Shown here: positions 17,738 to 26,895 of the stretch, in pieces | Position numbering within the stretch: the stretch's first letter is position 1 | Layout: every line of letters begins with the position of its first letter | DNA from: Sphingopyxis sp. JAI128 | GTDB taxonomy: Bacteria > Pseudomonadota > Alphaproteobacteria > Sphingomonadales > Sphingomonadaceae | DNA: 64,000 nt | Direction: 5' to 3' | NCBI RefSeq assembly: GCF_014207235.1 | Contig: NZ_JACHDA010000003.1 | Location: 496,001-560,000, forward strand | The notes under the pieces: generated by a model | Databases searched by the model: none | Told to the model about the DNA's origin: nothing | Seen by the model: the letters and a program-made list of their open reading frames with translations, nothing else | Position numbers and translations under genes: made by a program

Positions 17738-18161
17738 GATGATTTTCCAGCGGCCCGGCCACATCCTCGCCGACCGTCCAGCCGACGATCGATTCGCCCG
17801 CGCGGTGCACGGCATCGCGGTCGCCGCAGACCAGATAATGCCAGGCGGGCAGCGCCTCGCCCCCGGCACGCAGGCGATAGGCGCAGGTTTGCGGCAGCCA
17901 TTCAAGGTCGTCGACCTTCGCCTTGGTCAGCGTCAGGCAATCGGGAACATGACGGCGGCGATGCTTGTAATCGCTACAGCGCGCGGTCGAGAGGTCGAGC
18001 AGGCGGCACGCGACGTTGGTCGGATAGATGCGGCCGCTATCCTCGTCCTCGAGCTTGTGCAGGCAGCATTTGCCGCAACCGTCGCACAAAGCCTCCCATT
18101 GCCCGGCGTCGAGGCTGGCCAGCGGCGCTTCCCAGAAGGGTTGCGCCTCGCGGACCATCAT
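17718..18161 (-). CDS. YkgJ/YcgN family cysteine-cluster protein (UPF0260)
   Basis: A 147-residue protein with the UPF0260 cysteine pattern: CDGCGKCC near residue 27, then CRLL, CSDY, CLTL, CAY and a final LVCGD. This indicates a metal, probably zinc or iron-sulfur, site of unknown use. The ATG at 18161 overlaps the sco stop (ATGA), giving tight coupling. Its neighbour is a copper chaperone, so a link to metal handling is possible but unproven. Confidence 0.85.
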   Translation of the reverse strand: MMVREAQPFWEAPLASLDAGQWEALCDGCGKCCLHKLEDEDSGRIYPTNVACRLLDLSTARCSDYKHRRRHVPDCLTLTKAKVDDLEWLPQTCAYRLRAGGEALPAWHYLVCGDRDAVHRAGESIVGWTVGEDVAGPLENHLVERIV

Positions 18162-18802
18162 TTCACCCACTTCGCCAGCTCGGCCGCAACCTTGTCGGGC
18201 GCGCCTTCGTCCACGTCAGACGAAGGGTCGTCGAGCGGCAGCAGCGCGACGGGCTTGCCGTCCGGATCCATCAGAAAGGCCAGCTGGCTGTGCGCCATCA
18301 GGTAACGGTCTGGGGCCGAACCCGGCACCTTGTTATAGGTGACGACATAGGCCTTTGCGACGCTGGCGATCTGTTCGGGCGTCCCGGTGAGGCCGAGCAG
18401 CCGCGGATGGTAACGCGCGACAAAGGGTTTCAGCGCTTCGGGTGTGTCGCGTTCGGGGTCGATAGTGACGAACAGCGGCTGCACCTTCGCGCCGCGCGCG
18501 CCATCGGCCTTTTCGAACATCGACAGCCCGCGCATCAGCTTTTGCAGGTCGACCGGACAGATATCGGGGCAAAAGCTGTAGCCGAAATAGACAAGGCGAT
18601 AGCGGCCCGCAAAATCCGTGTCGCGAACCGTCTTGCCATTCTGATCGGTCAGGGTGAAGGGGCCGCCGATGCGCGCACCGTCGAGCGGCGGCTTTGCCGA
18701 AGGCGCATCGCCCGGCGCGTTGCACGCCGCGAGCGCGGCGCCAAAAAGCAGGATCAGGCTTGCGCGGACAAGCTTTTGTCCGATATCTGCGATATTCATC
18801 AT
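18158..18802 (-). CDS. SCO1/SenC copper-binding lipoprotein
   Basis: A 214-residue thioredoxin-like Sco protein for copper delivery to cytochrome c oxidase. The N-terminal helix ends in a lipobox (ALAAC, Cys27), so it is anchored in the periplasmic face of a membrane. The copper-binding set is present: Cys78 and Cys82 in FCPDIC, and the distal His in YLMAHSQ. It is the first gene of a leftward operon. The start is an ATG pair at 18802/18799. Confidence 0.93.
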   Translation of the reverse strand: MMNIADIGQKLVRASLILLFGAALAACNAPGDAPSAKPPLDGARIGGPFTLTDQNGKTVRDTDFAGRYRLVYFGYSFCPDICPVDLQKLMRGLSMFEKADGARGAKVQPLFVTIDPERDTPEALKPFVARYHPRLLGLTGTPEQIASVAKAYVVTYNKVPGSAPDRYLMAHSQLAFLMDPDGKPVALLPLDDPSSDVDEGAPDKVAAELAKWVK

Positions 18803-18889
18803 GCAGCCAGCCTTGGTCGGCTGGCCGCCGAAAATCAACTCTTGTCGTCGCGTGCGCGATGGACAAATCGCCTCAAGGGTCGCCCTATC

Positions 18890-19510
18890 ATGTTTCGACG
18901 CGCGGAGTTTCGTCTCGCCTCCTTCCTTCTCGCCGCCTTGGCCGCGGCGGGAATGCTCCATGGCCCGGCCGCCGCGCAATTCCGCGGCGGCTACGCCTTC
19001 CTCCAGGCGGTCGACAACCGCGACGGAACCAAGGCGACCGAGGCGCTGAAGGACGACCCCTCCTTCGTCAACACGCGCCATCCCGACACCGGCGAAACCG
19101 CGCTCGCGATCGTGACCAAGCGGCGCGACATCACCTGGCTGCGCTTTCTGCTGAGCAAGGATGCCGATCCCTCGATCGGCGACCGGCAGGGCATGACCCC
19201 GCTGATGCACGCGGCGCTGCTCAACTTCACCGACGGCGCGCAGGAAATGATCGAGCGCAAGGCGCCGGTGGACCAGACCAACCGGCGCGGCGAAACCGCG
19301 CTCATACTGGCGGTCCAGGCCAAGAACGCCGCAATGGTGCGGTTTCTGGTGCGCAACCGCGCCGACCCCGACAAGACCGACCATGTCGCCGGCATGTCGG
19401 CGCGTGATTATGCCAAGCGCGACGACCGGACCGGACAGATTACGGCGATCCTCGACACCAAACCCGACGCGCCGATCCGCGACTTCGGGCCGCAGATCGG
19501 GCCTAATTGA
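18890..19510 (+). CDS. Exported ankyrin-repeat protein
   Basis: A 206-residue protein with a signal peptide (LLAALAAAGMLHGPAAAQ) and then about four ankyrin repeats between residues 40 and 190. Examples are HPDTGETALAIVTKRRD, DRQGMTPLMHAALLN and NRRGETALILAVQAKN. Ankyrin repeats bind proteins, but the partner is unknown. It stands alone, divergent from the sco operon, and ends 48 bases before the ribB start. The ATG at 18890 follows CAAGGGTCG; no better start was found. Confidence 0.82.
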   Translation: MFRRAEFRLASFLLAALAAAGMLHGPAAAQFRGGYAFLQAVDNRDGTKATEALKDDPSFVNTRHPDTGETALAIVTKRRDITWLRFLLSKDADPSIGDRQGMTPLMHAALLNFTDGAQEMIERKAPVDQTNRRGETALILAVQAKNAAMVRFLVRNRADPDKTDHVAGMSARDYAKRDDRTGQITAILDTKPDAPIRDFGPQIGPN

Positions 19511-19517
19511 CCAGTTC

Positions 19518-19555
19518 AATGTGATAACTGAATTGACAATCACATTATGATGTGA
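19518..19555 (+). promoter_or_regulatory. Triple AATGTGAT half-site operator before ribB
   Basis: AATGTGAT (19518-19525) and its exact reverse complement ATCACATT (19539-19546) form an 8-base inverted repeat with a 13-base spacer. A third copy, GATGTGA (19549-19555), makes CACAT-TATG-ATGTG with the second. All three lie in the 48-base gap before the HTH-RibB start and overlap the ribosome binding region. The layout suits a dimeric or cooperative HTH repressor. The HTH domain carried by RibB itself is the obvious candidate (inference). Confidence 0.55.
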
Positions 19556-19558
19556 GAC

Positions 19559-20842
19559 ATGCAAATCATGTCTACACAGCTCATCGAGCGCATCCGCGCT
19601 ATCGTCGACGACGGTTCCATGTCGCGTTCGGGCCTTGCCCGCGCCGCGGGGCTGCATGCCAACAGCCTGCGCGACCTCGAATCGCCCGGCTGGAACCCCA
19701 CCGCCGAAACGCTGCGCAAGCTGGAAAACTGGCTCGCCACCGGCAGCGACATCTCGCCGATGGCGACGCCGGAAGAGATCATCGCCGAGGCGCGCAACGG
19801 GCGCATGTTCATCCTCGTCGACGACGAGGATCGCGAGAATGAAGGCGATCTCGTCATTCCGGCGCAGATGGCAACCCCCGACGCGATCAATTTCATGGCG
19901 ACGCACGGCCGCGGCCTCGTCTGCCTGACCCTCACCAAATCGCGCGTCGACACGCTCGGGCTCGAACTGATGAGCCGCAACAACGGCACGCGCCACGAAA
20001 CCGCCTTCACGACGTCGATCGAGGCGCGCGAAGGCGTGACCACGGGCATTTCGGCGGGGGATCGCGCGCGTACCGTTGCCGTGGCTATCGACGCAGGCAA
20101 GGGCCGCGACGATATCGTCACGCCCGGCCATATCTTCCCGCTGATCGCGCGCGACGGCGGCGTCCTCGTGCGCGCGGGCCATACCGAGGCGTCGGTCGAT
20201 ATTGCGCGCCTCGCCGGGCTCAACCCTTCAGGCGTGATCTGCGAGATCATGAACGACGATGGCACGATGGCACGGCTCGACGACCTGATCCCCTTTGCGC
20301 GGCGCCACGGGCTGAAGATTGGCACCATCGCCGACCTCATCGCCTATCGCAACCGCACCGACCGGCTGGTCGAATGCGTCGCCGACGAACCGTTTGAATC
20401 GGATTATGGCGGCGACTGGCGGCTCAAATCCTATCGCAACAAGATCGACGGCAGCGTCAATCTGGTGCTGCAAAAAGGGCCGGTCGATCCCGAAGGCGTA
20501 ACATTGGTCCGAATGCATCCGGTATCGATCTTCGACGATATCATGGGCCGGCCCGGGCCGAAGAAGCGCCGCCTGCAGCGGTCGATGGACGCGATCGGCG
20601 AAGCGGGTTCGGGCGTGATCGTGATGCTGATGCGCCCGCTGCCCGGATCGGCCGATGCCGACGCGATTCCGCCCGCCTCGGGCGGCATGGACCTGCGCAC
20701 TTACGGGATCGGCGCGCAAATCCTTGCCGACCTTGGTGTGCATGCGATGGAATTGCTCACCCCCACCCACAGCAATATCGTCGGCCTCGAAGGCTATGGC
20801 CTGTCGATCGTCGGCGAACGCCCCATTCCCGGAGAAGCCTGA
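19559..20842 (+). CDS. ribB: 3,4-dihydroxy-2-butanone 4-phosphate synthase with N-terminal HTH and degenerate RibA domain
   Basis: A 427-residue three-part protein of riboflavin synthesis. Residues 1-65 form an XRE-like helix-turn-helix ([20 protein letters not shown]). Residues 70-270 are the RibB enzyme that makes dihydroxybutanone phosphate from ribulose 5-phosphate, with the metal-binding [10 protein letters not shown] and the TPGHIFPL and GHTEASVD motifs. Residues 275-427 look like GTP cyclohydrolase II, keeping [14 protein letters not shown] and [11 protein letters not shown]. The zinc-binding cysteine cluster of true RibA is missing, so this part is probably not a cyclohydrolase. ribH follows with TGATG overlap. 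No FMN riboswitch is present upstream; instead there is a palindromic operator. A second ATG lies at 19568. Confidence 0.92.
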   Translation: MQIMSTQLIERIRAIVDDGSMSRSGLARAAGLHANSLRDLESPGWNPTAETLRKLENWLATGSDISPMATPEEIIAEARNGRMFILVDDEDRENEGDLVIPAQMATPDAINFMATHGRGLVCLTLTKSRVDTLGLELMSRNNGTRHETAFTTSIEAREGVTTGISAGDRARTVAVAIDAGKGRDDIVTPGHIFPLIARDGGVLVRAGHTEASVDIARLAGLNPSGVICEIMNDDGTMARLDDLIPFARRHGLKIGTIADLIAYRNRTDRLVECVADEPFESDYGGDWRLKSYRNKIDGSVNLVLQKGPVDPEGVTLVRMHPVSIFDDIMGRPGPKKRRLQRSMDAIGEAGSGVIVMLMRPLPGSADADAIPPASGGMDLRTYGIGAQILADLGVHAMELLTPTHSNIVGLEGYGLSIVGERPIPGEA

Positions 20843-21267
20843 TGGCGCATGTCCTGATCGTCGAAGCCCGTTTCTATTCGCACCTCAACGACATGCTGCT
20901 CGACGGCGTGCGCAGCGCGCTCGATGCCGAGGGGCACAGCCACGAGACGGTTACCGTCCCCGGCGCGCTCGAAATACCCGCCGCGATTTCGCTGGCCGCC
21001 GATGCCGGGCGCTTTGACGCCTATGTCGCGCTCGGCGTCGTGATCCGCGGCGAAACCTATCATTTCGAGGTGGTGTCGAACGAAAGCGCGCGCGGCATCA
21101 TGGCGCTGACGCTCGACGGCCTCGCCATCGGCAACGGCATATTGACGGTCGAGAATGAAGAACAGGCGCTTGCGCGCGCCGACAAGACGCGCAAGGATAA
21201 GGGCGGCGAGGCAGCAAAGGCCGCGCTCGCGATGCTGGCTCTGAAGGAACAATTCGGCATTGGTTGA
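20842..21267 (+). CDS. ribH: 6,7-dimethyl-8-ribityllumazine synthase
   Basis: A 141-residue lumazine synthase that joins the RibB product with 5-amino-6-ribitylaminouracil. The family pattern is visible: VPGALEIP, the [14 protein letters not shown] active-site segment with its histidine, and the [11 protein letters not shown] loop near the end. The ATG shares one base with the ribB stop, so the two are translated together, and the RibB product is used directly here. Confidence 0.95.
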   Translation: MAHVLIVEARFYSHLNDMLLDGVRSALDAEGHSHETVTVPGALEIPAAISLAADAGRFDAYVALGVVIRGETYHFEVVSNESARGIMALTLDGLAIGNGILTVENEEQALARADKTRKDKGGEAAKAALAMLALKEQFGIG

Positions 21268-21874
21268 TCGCCCACCCCCCAGCCGTTTTTCCGTCGTCGA
21301 ACGCGGCGGGCGGCTGGTGGTGATCGACGCCGACACCGGTCAGACGCCGCCGAGTGCGGCCGAGCGCATGGCCGAGCATGACCGGCGGATAGGGAATGAG
21401 CGGATCCTGCCCGCATCGCGCCAGGCTGCGGCCGAATTCGCACCGGCCGTGATCGCCCCGCCGGAGCCCCAGCGCCAGCCGGCACGCTTGCCGAACGAAC
21501 GGATGGCGGCAGCCTTGGCCGACATGACCCGCAAGCAGCCGTGGGGCCAGAAACCGAGAGGCACGGCGCATCGACCGGCGAGAAACCCCACGCGCCCGCC
21601 GCCGACCGCGGACACTCGCAAGACGATCGTCACGAGCAAATGGTGGGATGCGAAGGGCCCGCGCACGATCGAACTGGGTTCGCAGGGTCAGCGCGAATTG
21701 ACCGGCGGTTTCATGACGCTGTTCTTCGTCGCGCTGATCGCCGCGATCGTAGCGCTTTTCATCGCCCCGATCCTGCTTCTTGTCGCGGCATTCCTGCTGT
21801 TCCGCTTCGGGGGCAATATCCTGGGTCCGATCGGCGCCGGCCTGATCGACAAGGCGATCACCCAGAAGGGCTAG
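21260..21874 (+). CDS. Hypothetical protein with C-terminal membrane hairpin
   Basis: A protein of about 204 residues that I do not recognise. Residues 1-135 are Pro/Arg-rich, polar and probably disordered. Residues 150-182 are strongly hydrophobic ([20 protein letters not shown] then [13 protein letters not shown]), forming two short helices or one hairpin. It starts with TTG at 21260, overlapping the ribH stop by 8 bases, so it is probably coupled to ribBH. No functional motif is visible. Confidence 0.6.
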   Translation: MVDRPPPSRFSVVERGGRLVVIDADTGQTPPSAAERMAEHDRRIGNERILPASRQAAAEFAPAVIAPPEPQRQPARLPNERMAAALADMTRKQPWGQKPRGTAHRPARNPTRPPPTADTRKTIVTSKWWDAKGPRTIELGSQGQRELTGGFMTLFFVALIAAIVALFIAPILLLVAAFLLFRFGGNILGPIGAGLIDKAITQKG

Positions 21875-21911
21875 ACGCCGCCCCCGCACAACCGGGAGCG
21901 GCTCGTCCGGG

Positions 21912-22997
21912 TCAGGCGTTCACCAGCACCGGATAATCGGTGTAGCCCACGGGGCCCGGCGAATACCAGGTCTGCGGATTGTCGGCGGCCCATTCGGCGC
22001 CGCTGCGGATACGTTCGACCAGGTCGGGGTTGCCGATGAAGGGCCGTCCGAAGGCGATCGCGTCGGCCGCGCCGCTTTCCAGCGCTGCCTCGGCAAGCGC
22101 GACGTCATAGTCGCTGTTGAGGATCAGCGGGCCCTTGAACGCCTGCCGGATCGCCGGCGACTGCTTGGGCACATCGGTCTTGCCGAAGGTGCCGTCGGGA
22201 CCGGGTTCGCGCAGCTCGAGGAAAGCGATGCCAAGCGCATCGAGCGCTGCGGCGGCGACCGGGAACAGCTTTTCGGGCGCGCTGTCGTCGACGCCCTGCG
22301 TCTCGCCATTGGGCGACAGGCGCACCGCGACGCGGTCCTTGCCCCACACGCCGATCAGCGCCTCGGTCACCTCGCGCAGCAGGCGGATGCGGTTCTCGAC
22401 CGGACCGCCATAATCGTCGTCGCGCAGGTTCGATCCGTCGCGCAGGAACTGATCGATCAGATAGCCGTTCGCGCCGTGCAGCTGCACCCCGTCGAACCCG
22501 GCCTTTTTCGCATTTTCGGCGGCCTTGACATAATCGCCGATCACGCGCGGAATTTCGTCGAGGCGCAGCGGGCGCGCCTCTTCGAGGTCGAGCCGCCCGA
22601 CCGGCGTATGCGCGCGCCCGGTGCCCTTCGTCGCCGACGCCGACACCGGCTGCTTGCCGTCGTTGAACACCGAATGGACCAGTCGGCCCATGTGCCAGAG
22701 CTGGGCGACGATCCGCCCGCCGGCTTCGTGCACGGCGTCGGTCACCGGTTTCCAGCCTTCGACCTGCGCGTCGGTCCACAGCCCCGGCGCGTTCGGCCAG
22801 CCAAGGCCCTCCTGCGAAATGCCGGTGGCTTCGGAGATGATCAGCCCCGCCGAGGCGCGCTGGCGATAATAGTCGCGCGCGAGTTCGTTCGGGACGAAGC
22901 CCGGTCCGGCGCGGCCGCGCGTCAGCGGCGCCATGATGATGCGGTTCGACGCGTCGATCGCGCCCAATTTGATCGGATCGAACAGTGATACGGCCAT
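21912..22997 (-). CDS. Old Yellow Enzyme family alkene reductase
   Basis: A 361-residue FMN-dependent ene-reductase related to N-ethylmaleimide and glycerol trinitrate reductases. Visible motifs are IIMAPLTRGRA for FMN binding, WHMGRLVH, and LHGANGYLIDQFLRDGSN with the active-site His and Asn. IAFGRPFIGNPDLVERI is the phosphate-binding end. NAD(P)H reduces an activated C=C bond; the natural substrate is unknown. The ATG at 22997 has a GGAGGAAA site. It is a single leftward gene. Confidence 0.92.
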   Translation of the reverse strand: MAVSLFDPIKLGAIDASNRIIMAPLTRGRAGPGFVPNELARDYYRQRASAGLIISEATGISQEGLGWPNAPGLWTDAQVEGWKPVTDAVHEAGGRIVAQLWHMGRLVHSVFNDGKQPVSASATKGTGRAHTPVGRLDLEEARPLRLDEIPRVIGDYVKAAENAKKAGFDGVQLHGANGYLIDQFLRDGSNLRDDDYGGPVENRIRLLREVTEALIGVWGKDRVAVRLSPNGETQGVDDSAPEKLFPVAAAALDALGIAFLELREPGPDGTFGKTDVPKQSPAIRQAFKGPLILNSDYDVALAEAALESGAADAIAFGRPFIGNPDLVERIRSGAEWAADNPQTWYSPGPVGYTDYPVLVNA

Positions 22998-23110
22998 GTT
23001 TCCTCCACGTTTCACTTTTTCATGGGCGACCCCGATGGTCGTCGCTATGGCCCGCGAAGCTATGGACGCAGCGGTGCCGGCACAATGGTACGTAGCAAAA
23101 GAAAATCTAA

Positions 23111-24016
23111 ATGACAGCGAAGATGGACAGGATTGACGAACGCGCCGGCAAGGGGGCGGGCCGCTGGGCGTTCGCCGCGCTGCTTGGCGGCAATGTCGCG
23201 CTGTCGCTCGGCGCGATGCTCGTCCGCCTCGCCGACACGGGGCCGACCGCGTCGGCATTCTGGCGTATGACGATCGCGCTGCCGCTGATCCTGCTGTTCG
23301 CATGGCGCGAAAGCGACCGGCGCACGCCGCCGCGCCCGGCGGTGCTCGTCGCTGCGGTCGCGGGCATTTTTTTCGCGCTCGACCTCTCGGCCTGGCACAT
23401 CGGCATCCTCCATACCAAGGTCGCCAACGCCACCCTGTTCGGCAATTGCGCCAGCCTGCTGCTCGTCCTGTGGGGCATATTCCTGACGCGCACCCTGCCG
23501 CGTGGCTGGCAGGCGGTCGCCGTGCTGCTTGCCTTCGCCGGGTCCGCGCTGCTCATGGGGCAAAGCTATGACCTGTCGCCCGACTATCTGCTCGGCGATC
23601 TTTTGAGCTTGCTCGCGGGCCTGTTCTACACCTGTTACGTCATCCTGATGCAGCGCGTTCGCGGTACGCTCGCGCCGTGGACCGCGCTCGGTGTCGCCTC
23701 GGTCGTTTGCGTCCCCGTCCTGCTGGGCACCGCGCTGGCGCTGGGCGAAACGATCGTGCCGCGCGACTGGACGCCCCTCATCCTGCTGGCGCTGACCAGT
23801 CAGGTCGTCGGCCAGGGGCTGATGATCTGGTCGCTGCCGCGCTTCCCGCCGCTCGTCCTCGGACTGACGTTGTTGGTTCAGCCCGCGATCGCCGCGCTGG
23901 CCGGCTGGCTGATGTTCGACGAACGGCTGGGCACGGTCGATATTTTCGGCGGCATGATGGTCGGCGCGGCGCTGGTGCTGATAAGGTTGCCGAGCCGCCG
24001 CGCGGCGCCTATCTGA
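23111..24016 (+). CDS. EamA/DMT family transporter
   Basis: A 301-residue inner-membrane protein with ten predicted helices in two EamA repeats. The first repeat starts around FAALLGGNVALSLGAMLVRLA; the second ends around LAGWLMFDERLG and DIFGGMMVGAALVLI. Transporters of this type export or import small metabolites, often amino acids or nucleosides; the substrate here is unknown. The ATG at 23111 has no strong ribosome site; an ATG at 23123 is the alternative. coq9 follows after 5 bases. Confidence 0.87.
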   Translation: MTAKMDRIDERAGKGAGRWAFAALLGGNVALSLGAMLVRLADTGPTASAFWRMTIALPLILLFAWRESDRRTPPRPAVLVAAVAGIFFALDLSAWHIGILHTKVANATLFGNCASLLLVLWGIFLTRTLPRGWQAVAVLLAFAGSALLMGQSYDLSPDYLLGDLLSLLAGLFYTCYVILMQRVRGTLAPWTALGVASVVCVPVLLGTALALGETIVPRDWTPLILLALTSQVVGQGLMIWSLPRFPPLVLGLTLLVQPAIAALAGWLMFDERLGTVDIFGGMMVGAALVLIRLPSRRAAPI

Positions 24017-24021
24017 ACGTC

Positions 24022-24687
24022 ATGGCTTCGACCCTTCCCGCCGACCCCACCCTCGACGAGATTCGCGCAGCGCTCGCGCCGCTGATTGCCGCATCGGCCG
24101 CCTTCGACGGGTTCGGCGATGCCGCGCTGGCGGACGGCGCGGCGCGCGTCGGCGTCGATCCCGATGTTGCGCGGCTCGCCTTTCCCGGCGGCGGACGCGA
24201 CATGGTCGATGCCTGGTTCGCCGATATCGACGCGGCGATGGACGCGCGCTGGCCCGCCGAAAAACTTGCGGCGCTCAAGATCCGCGACCGCATCACAACG
24301 CTCGTCGAAACGCGCCTCGAGCTGCTTGCCCCGCACCGCGAATCGCTCCGCCGGGCGCTCGCGCTGCTCGCATTGCCGACCAACGCACCGCACGCCGCGA
24401 AGCTCGGTTGGCGCGCCGCCGACCATATGTGGCGCCTCGCGGGCGATACGGCGACCGATTATAATCATTACAGCAAACGCGCGATTCTCGGCGCCGTCTA
24501 TGCCTCGACGATGGCGGTGTTCCTGAACGACGAGAGCGAGGGTCACGCCGACACGCGCGCCTTCCTCGCGCGCCGGATCGGCCAGGTGATGCGCTTCGAA
24601 AGCTGGAAGCATCGCCGCGCGGCGCGCAGCGGCGAACGGCCAAGCCTCGCGCGCTTTATCGGTCGCTTGCGCTATCCGGGGCGCTGA
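24022..24687 (+). CDS. COQ9 family protein
   Basis: A 221-residue helical protein of the COQ9 family. Alphaproteobacterial and mitochondrial members bind lipids and help ubiquinone synthesis. It has a TetR-like N-terminal half and the conserved GWRAADHMWRLAGDTATDYNHY segment followed by KRAILGAVYASTMAVFLND. It lies right behind an EamA transporter and before the iron operon. Confidence 0.87.
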   Translation: MASTLPADPTLDEIRAALAPLIAASAAFDGFGDAALADGAARVGVDPDVARLAFPGGGRDMVDAWFADIDAAMDARWPAEKLAALKIRDRITTLVETRLELLAPHRESLRRALALLALPTNAPHAAKLGWRAADHMWRLAGDTATDYNHYSKRAILGAVYASTMAVFLNDESEGHADTRAFLARRIGQVMRFESWKHRRAARSGERPSLARFIGRLRYPGR

Positions 24688-24715
24688 TTACCCAAGATAG
24701 GGGCTGGCGCGAGTC

Positions 24716-24732
24716 GATTGTTATTGATAATC
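24716..24732 (+). promoter_or_regulatory. Candidate Fur-type box and -10 before feoAB
   Basis: GATTGTTATTGATAATC is an imperfect dyad 8 bases upstream of feoA. It resembles the GATAATGATAATCATTATC Fur consensus in its right half. It contains GATAAT (24726-24731), a plausible -10 hexamer. Iron-dependent repression of feoAB by Fur is the usual arrangement. Confidence 0.5.
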
Positions 24733-24740
24733 GCTCGCAA

Positions 24741-25007
24741 ATGACTGCTTTTCTCGACAAGTCGCCGCTGGGCGTGATGGTACGGATCGCAAGTATCGAC
24801 TGGACCGCGATGTCCGATGACGAGGGGCGGCGCCTCCGCGAATTCGGCCTGATCGAAGGGTGCGAGGTCACGCCACACCACCGCGGCAGCATCTTTTCGC
24901 GCGACCCGCTCGCGCTCACCGTAGGACGCATGAAGGTGATCATCCGCGCGCGGCAGGCCGCCGCGATCACCGTCGAGGACATCGTCGACCAGGCGGGTGT
25001 GGCATGA
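24741..25007 (+). CDS. feoA: FeoA ferrous iron transport accessory protein
   Basis: An 88-residue SH3-like FeoA protein, a small cytoplasmic partner of FeoB. The segment RLREFGLIEGCEVTPHHRGSIFSRDPLALTVG.. shows the typical beta-barrel pattern. There is no Shine-Dalgarno sequence before the ATG at 24741, and the candidate -10 box ends only 9 bases upstream, so translation may be leaderless. feoB follows with ATGA overlap. Confidence 0.92.
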   Translation: MTAFLDKSPLGVMVRIASIDWTAMSDDEGRRLREFGLIEGCEVTPHHRGSIFSRDPLALTVGRMKVIIRARQAAAITVEDIVDQAGVA

Positions 25008-26863
25008 CCGGCGCCATCCCCTCGATCGCGCTCGTCGGCAATCCCAATGCTGGCAAGTCGAGCCTGTTCAACGCGTTGACCGGCGCGCGACAGAAAATTG
25101 CGAACTATCCCGGCGTCACCGTCGAGCGGAAGGCGGGGCATGCGAGCTTCGTCGACGGGCGCCCGCTGTCGCTGATCGACCTGCCCGGCACCTACAGCCT
25201 GACGCCCGCGAGCCTCGACGAGGCGGTGACGCGCGACGTCATCCTCGGCAAGCAGGAAGGCGAGGCGCGCCCCGACGCGCTGATCGTCGTGCTCGACGCC
25301 GCGAACCTCGACAACCATCTCTGCTTCGCGCTCGAACTGCTCGCGCTCGGCCTGCCGACCGTCGTCGCGCTCAACATGGTCGACCTTGCCGCGCGCGACG
25401 GGTTGACGCTCGATGCCGAGCGGCTGTCGCGCGAGCTCGGCGTGCCGGTCGTGTCGACCGTCGCGGTGCGGAGGCGCGGGCTCGCCGAGCTGCTTGCTGC
25501 GGTCGACGGCGCGATCCGGTCGCACCAGCCGCGCGGCGCGGTGCCACCGCCGGCCAACGACGCCGCGCTCCACCAGCGCGCCCGCGCAATCGCGAAGGCC
25601 GCGATCGTCAGCGAAACGCCGGTACGCCGCTGGACGCAGCGCGTCGACAATATCGTGCTCCATCCGGTCCTCGGCATGGTCATCCTGCTCGCGCTGATGT
25701 TCGTGATGTTCCAGGCGGTCTATGCCTGGGCCGCGCCGCCCGCCGACGCGCTCGAAAGCCTTGTCGGGACGATGCAGGCATGGGTCGTCGACAACATCCC
25801 GCAGAATTTCCTGCGCGACCTCGTCGTCGAAGGCCTGCTCGCGGGCGTCGGCGCGGTCGTCGTCTTCCTGCCGCAGATCCTGATCCTCTTCCTCTTCATC
25901 CTGCTCCTCGAGGCGTCGGGCTATATGACACGCGCCGCCTTCCTGATGGACGGGCTGATGGGCAAGGTCGGCCTGTCGGGGCGCGGCTTCATCCCGCTCC
26001 TGTCGAGCTTTGCCTGCGCGGTCCCCGGCATCATGGCGACGCGCGCAATCCCCGACGAAAAGGACCGGCTGACGACGATATTGATTGCGCCGCTGATGAC
26101 CTGTTCGGCGCGGCTTCCGGTCTATGCGTTGATCATCGCGGCCTTCATCCCCAACCGCGGCGTCGGCGGCACCGGCATCGGGCTACAGGGGCTCGTGCTT
26201 TTCGGCCTCTATCTCGCGGGCATCGTCGGCGCACTCGTCGTCGCCTTTGCTCTCCGCCGCACGGTCGCCAAGGGCGCGGGCGCGGGCTTCATGATGGAAA
26301 TGCCGCGCTACCAGATGCCGCAACTGCGCGACATCGCGCTCGGCCTCTGGCAGCGCGCGTGGATCTTCCTGCGCCGCGCGGGCACGATCATCGCGATGAC
26401 CACCGTCGTCCTGTGGCTGCTGCTCACCTTTCCACAAGCGCCCGAGGGTGAAAGCCAGGTCGAATATAGCGTCGCGGGCCGTATCGCGAGCGGGCTCGAA
26501 GTCGTCGTCGCGCCGGTCGGGTTCAACCACGACATTGCGCTCGCGCTGATCCCCGCGATGGCGGCGCGCGAGGTCGCGGTGTCGGCGATGGCGACCGCGA
26601 ATGCGATTGACGCCGATGGCGACGAGGAAGCGATGGCCGAGACGCTGGGCGAACGGCTGCAAGGCAAGTGGAGTCTCGCGACCGCGCTCGCCTTCCTGGC
26701 CTGGTTCGTCTTTGCGCCGCAGTGCATCTCGACGATCGCGATCACCCGCCGCGAGACCAATGGATGGAAATGGCCCCTCTTCATGGTTGGCTATTTGTTC
26801 CTGCTCGCCTATGCCGCTGCTGGAATCACTTACTGGACAGCCGTCGCCTTTGGCCTAGGCTGA
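25004..26863 (+). CDS. feoB: FeoB ferrous iron permease
   Basis: A 619-residue Fe(II) transporter with an N-terminal G domain. Its nucleotide motifs are GNPNAGKS (residues 12-19), DLPGTYSL and NMVD. The membrane part begins near 225 and has the two Gate regions, including SGYMTRAAFLMDGLMG and SSFACAVPGIMATR. The chain ends in a membrane helix. It is coupled to feoA and imports ferrous iron over the inner membrane, presumably under Fur control. Confidence 0.96.
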   Translation: MTGAIPSIALVGNPNAGKSSLFNALTGARQKIANYPGVTVERKAGHASFVDGRPLSLIDLPGTYSLTPASLDEAVTRDVILGKQEGEARPDALIVVLDAANLDNHLCFALELLALGLPTVVALNMVDLAARDGLTLDAERLSRELGVPVVSTVAVRRRGLAELLAAVDGAIRSHQPRGAVPPPANDAALHQRARAIAKAAIVSETPVRRWTQRVDNIVLHPVLGMVILLALMFVMFQAVYAWAAPPADALESLVGTMQAWVVDNIPQNFLRDLVVEGLLAGVGAVVVFLPQILILFLFILLLEASGYMTRAAFLMDGLMGKVGLSGRGFIPLLSSFACAVPGIMATRAIPDEKDRLTTILIAPLMTCSARLPVYALIIAAFIPNRGVGGTGIGLQGLVLFGLYLAGIVGALVVAFALRRTVAKGAGAGFMMEMPRYQMPQLRDIALGLWQRAWIFLRRAGTIIAMTTVVLWLLLTFPQAPEGESQVEYSVAGRIASGLEVVVAPVGFNHDIALALIPAMAAREVAVSAMATANAIDADGDEEAMAETLGERLQGKWSLATALAFLAWFVFAPQCISTIAITRRETNGWKWPLFMVGYLFLLAYAAAGITYWTAVAFGLG

Positions 26864-26895
26864 TCCTCCCAACTTTCTAGCGGAGCGGAGCGGCG

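Noticed and set aside
16391-18889. Long upstream extension in frame with the ankyrin gene
   Set aside because: It is antisense to three real genes, and the ankyrin protein has a clear signal peptide starting at 18890.
19511-19558. FMN riboswitch before ribB
   Set aside because: The gap is only 48 bases and lacks the conserved RFN-element sequence; it holds inverted half-sites instead.
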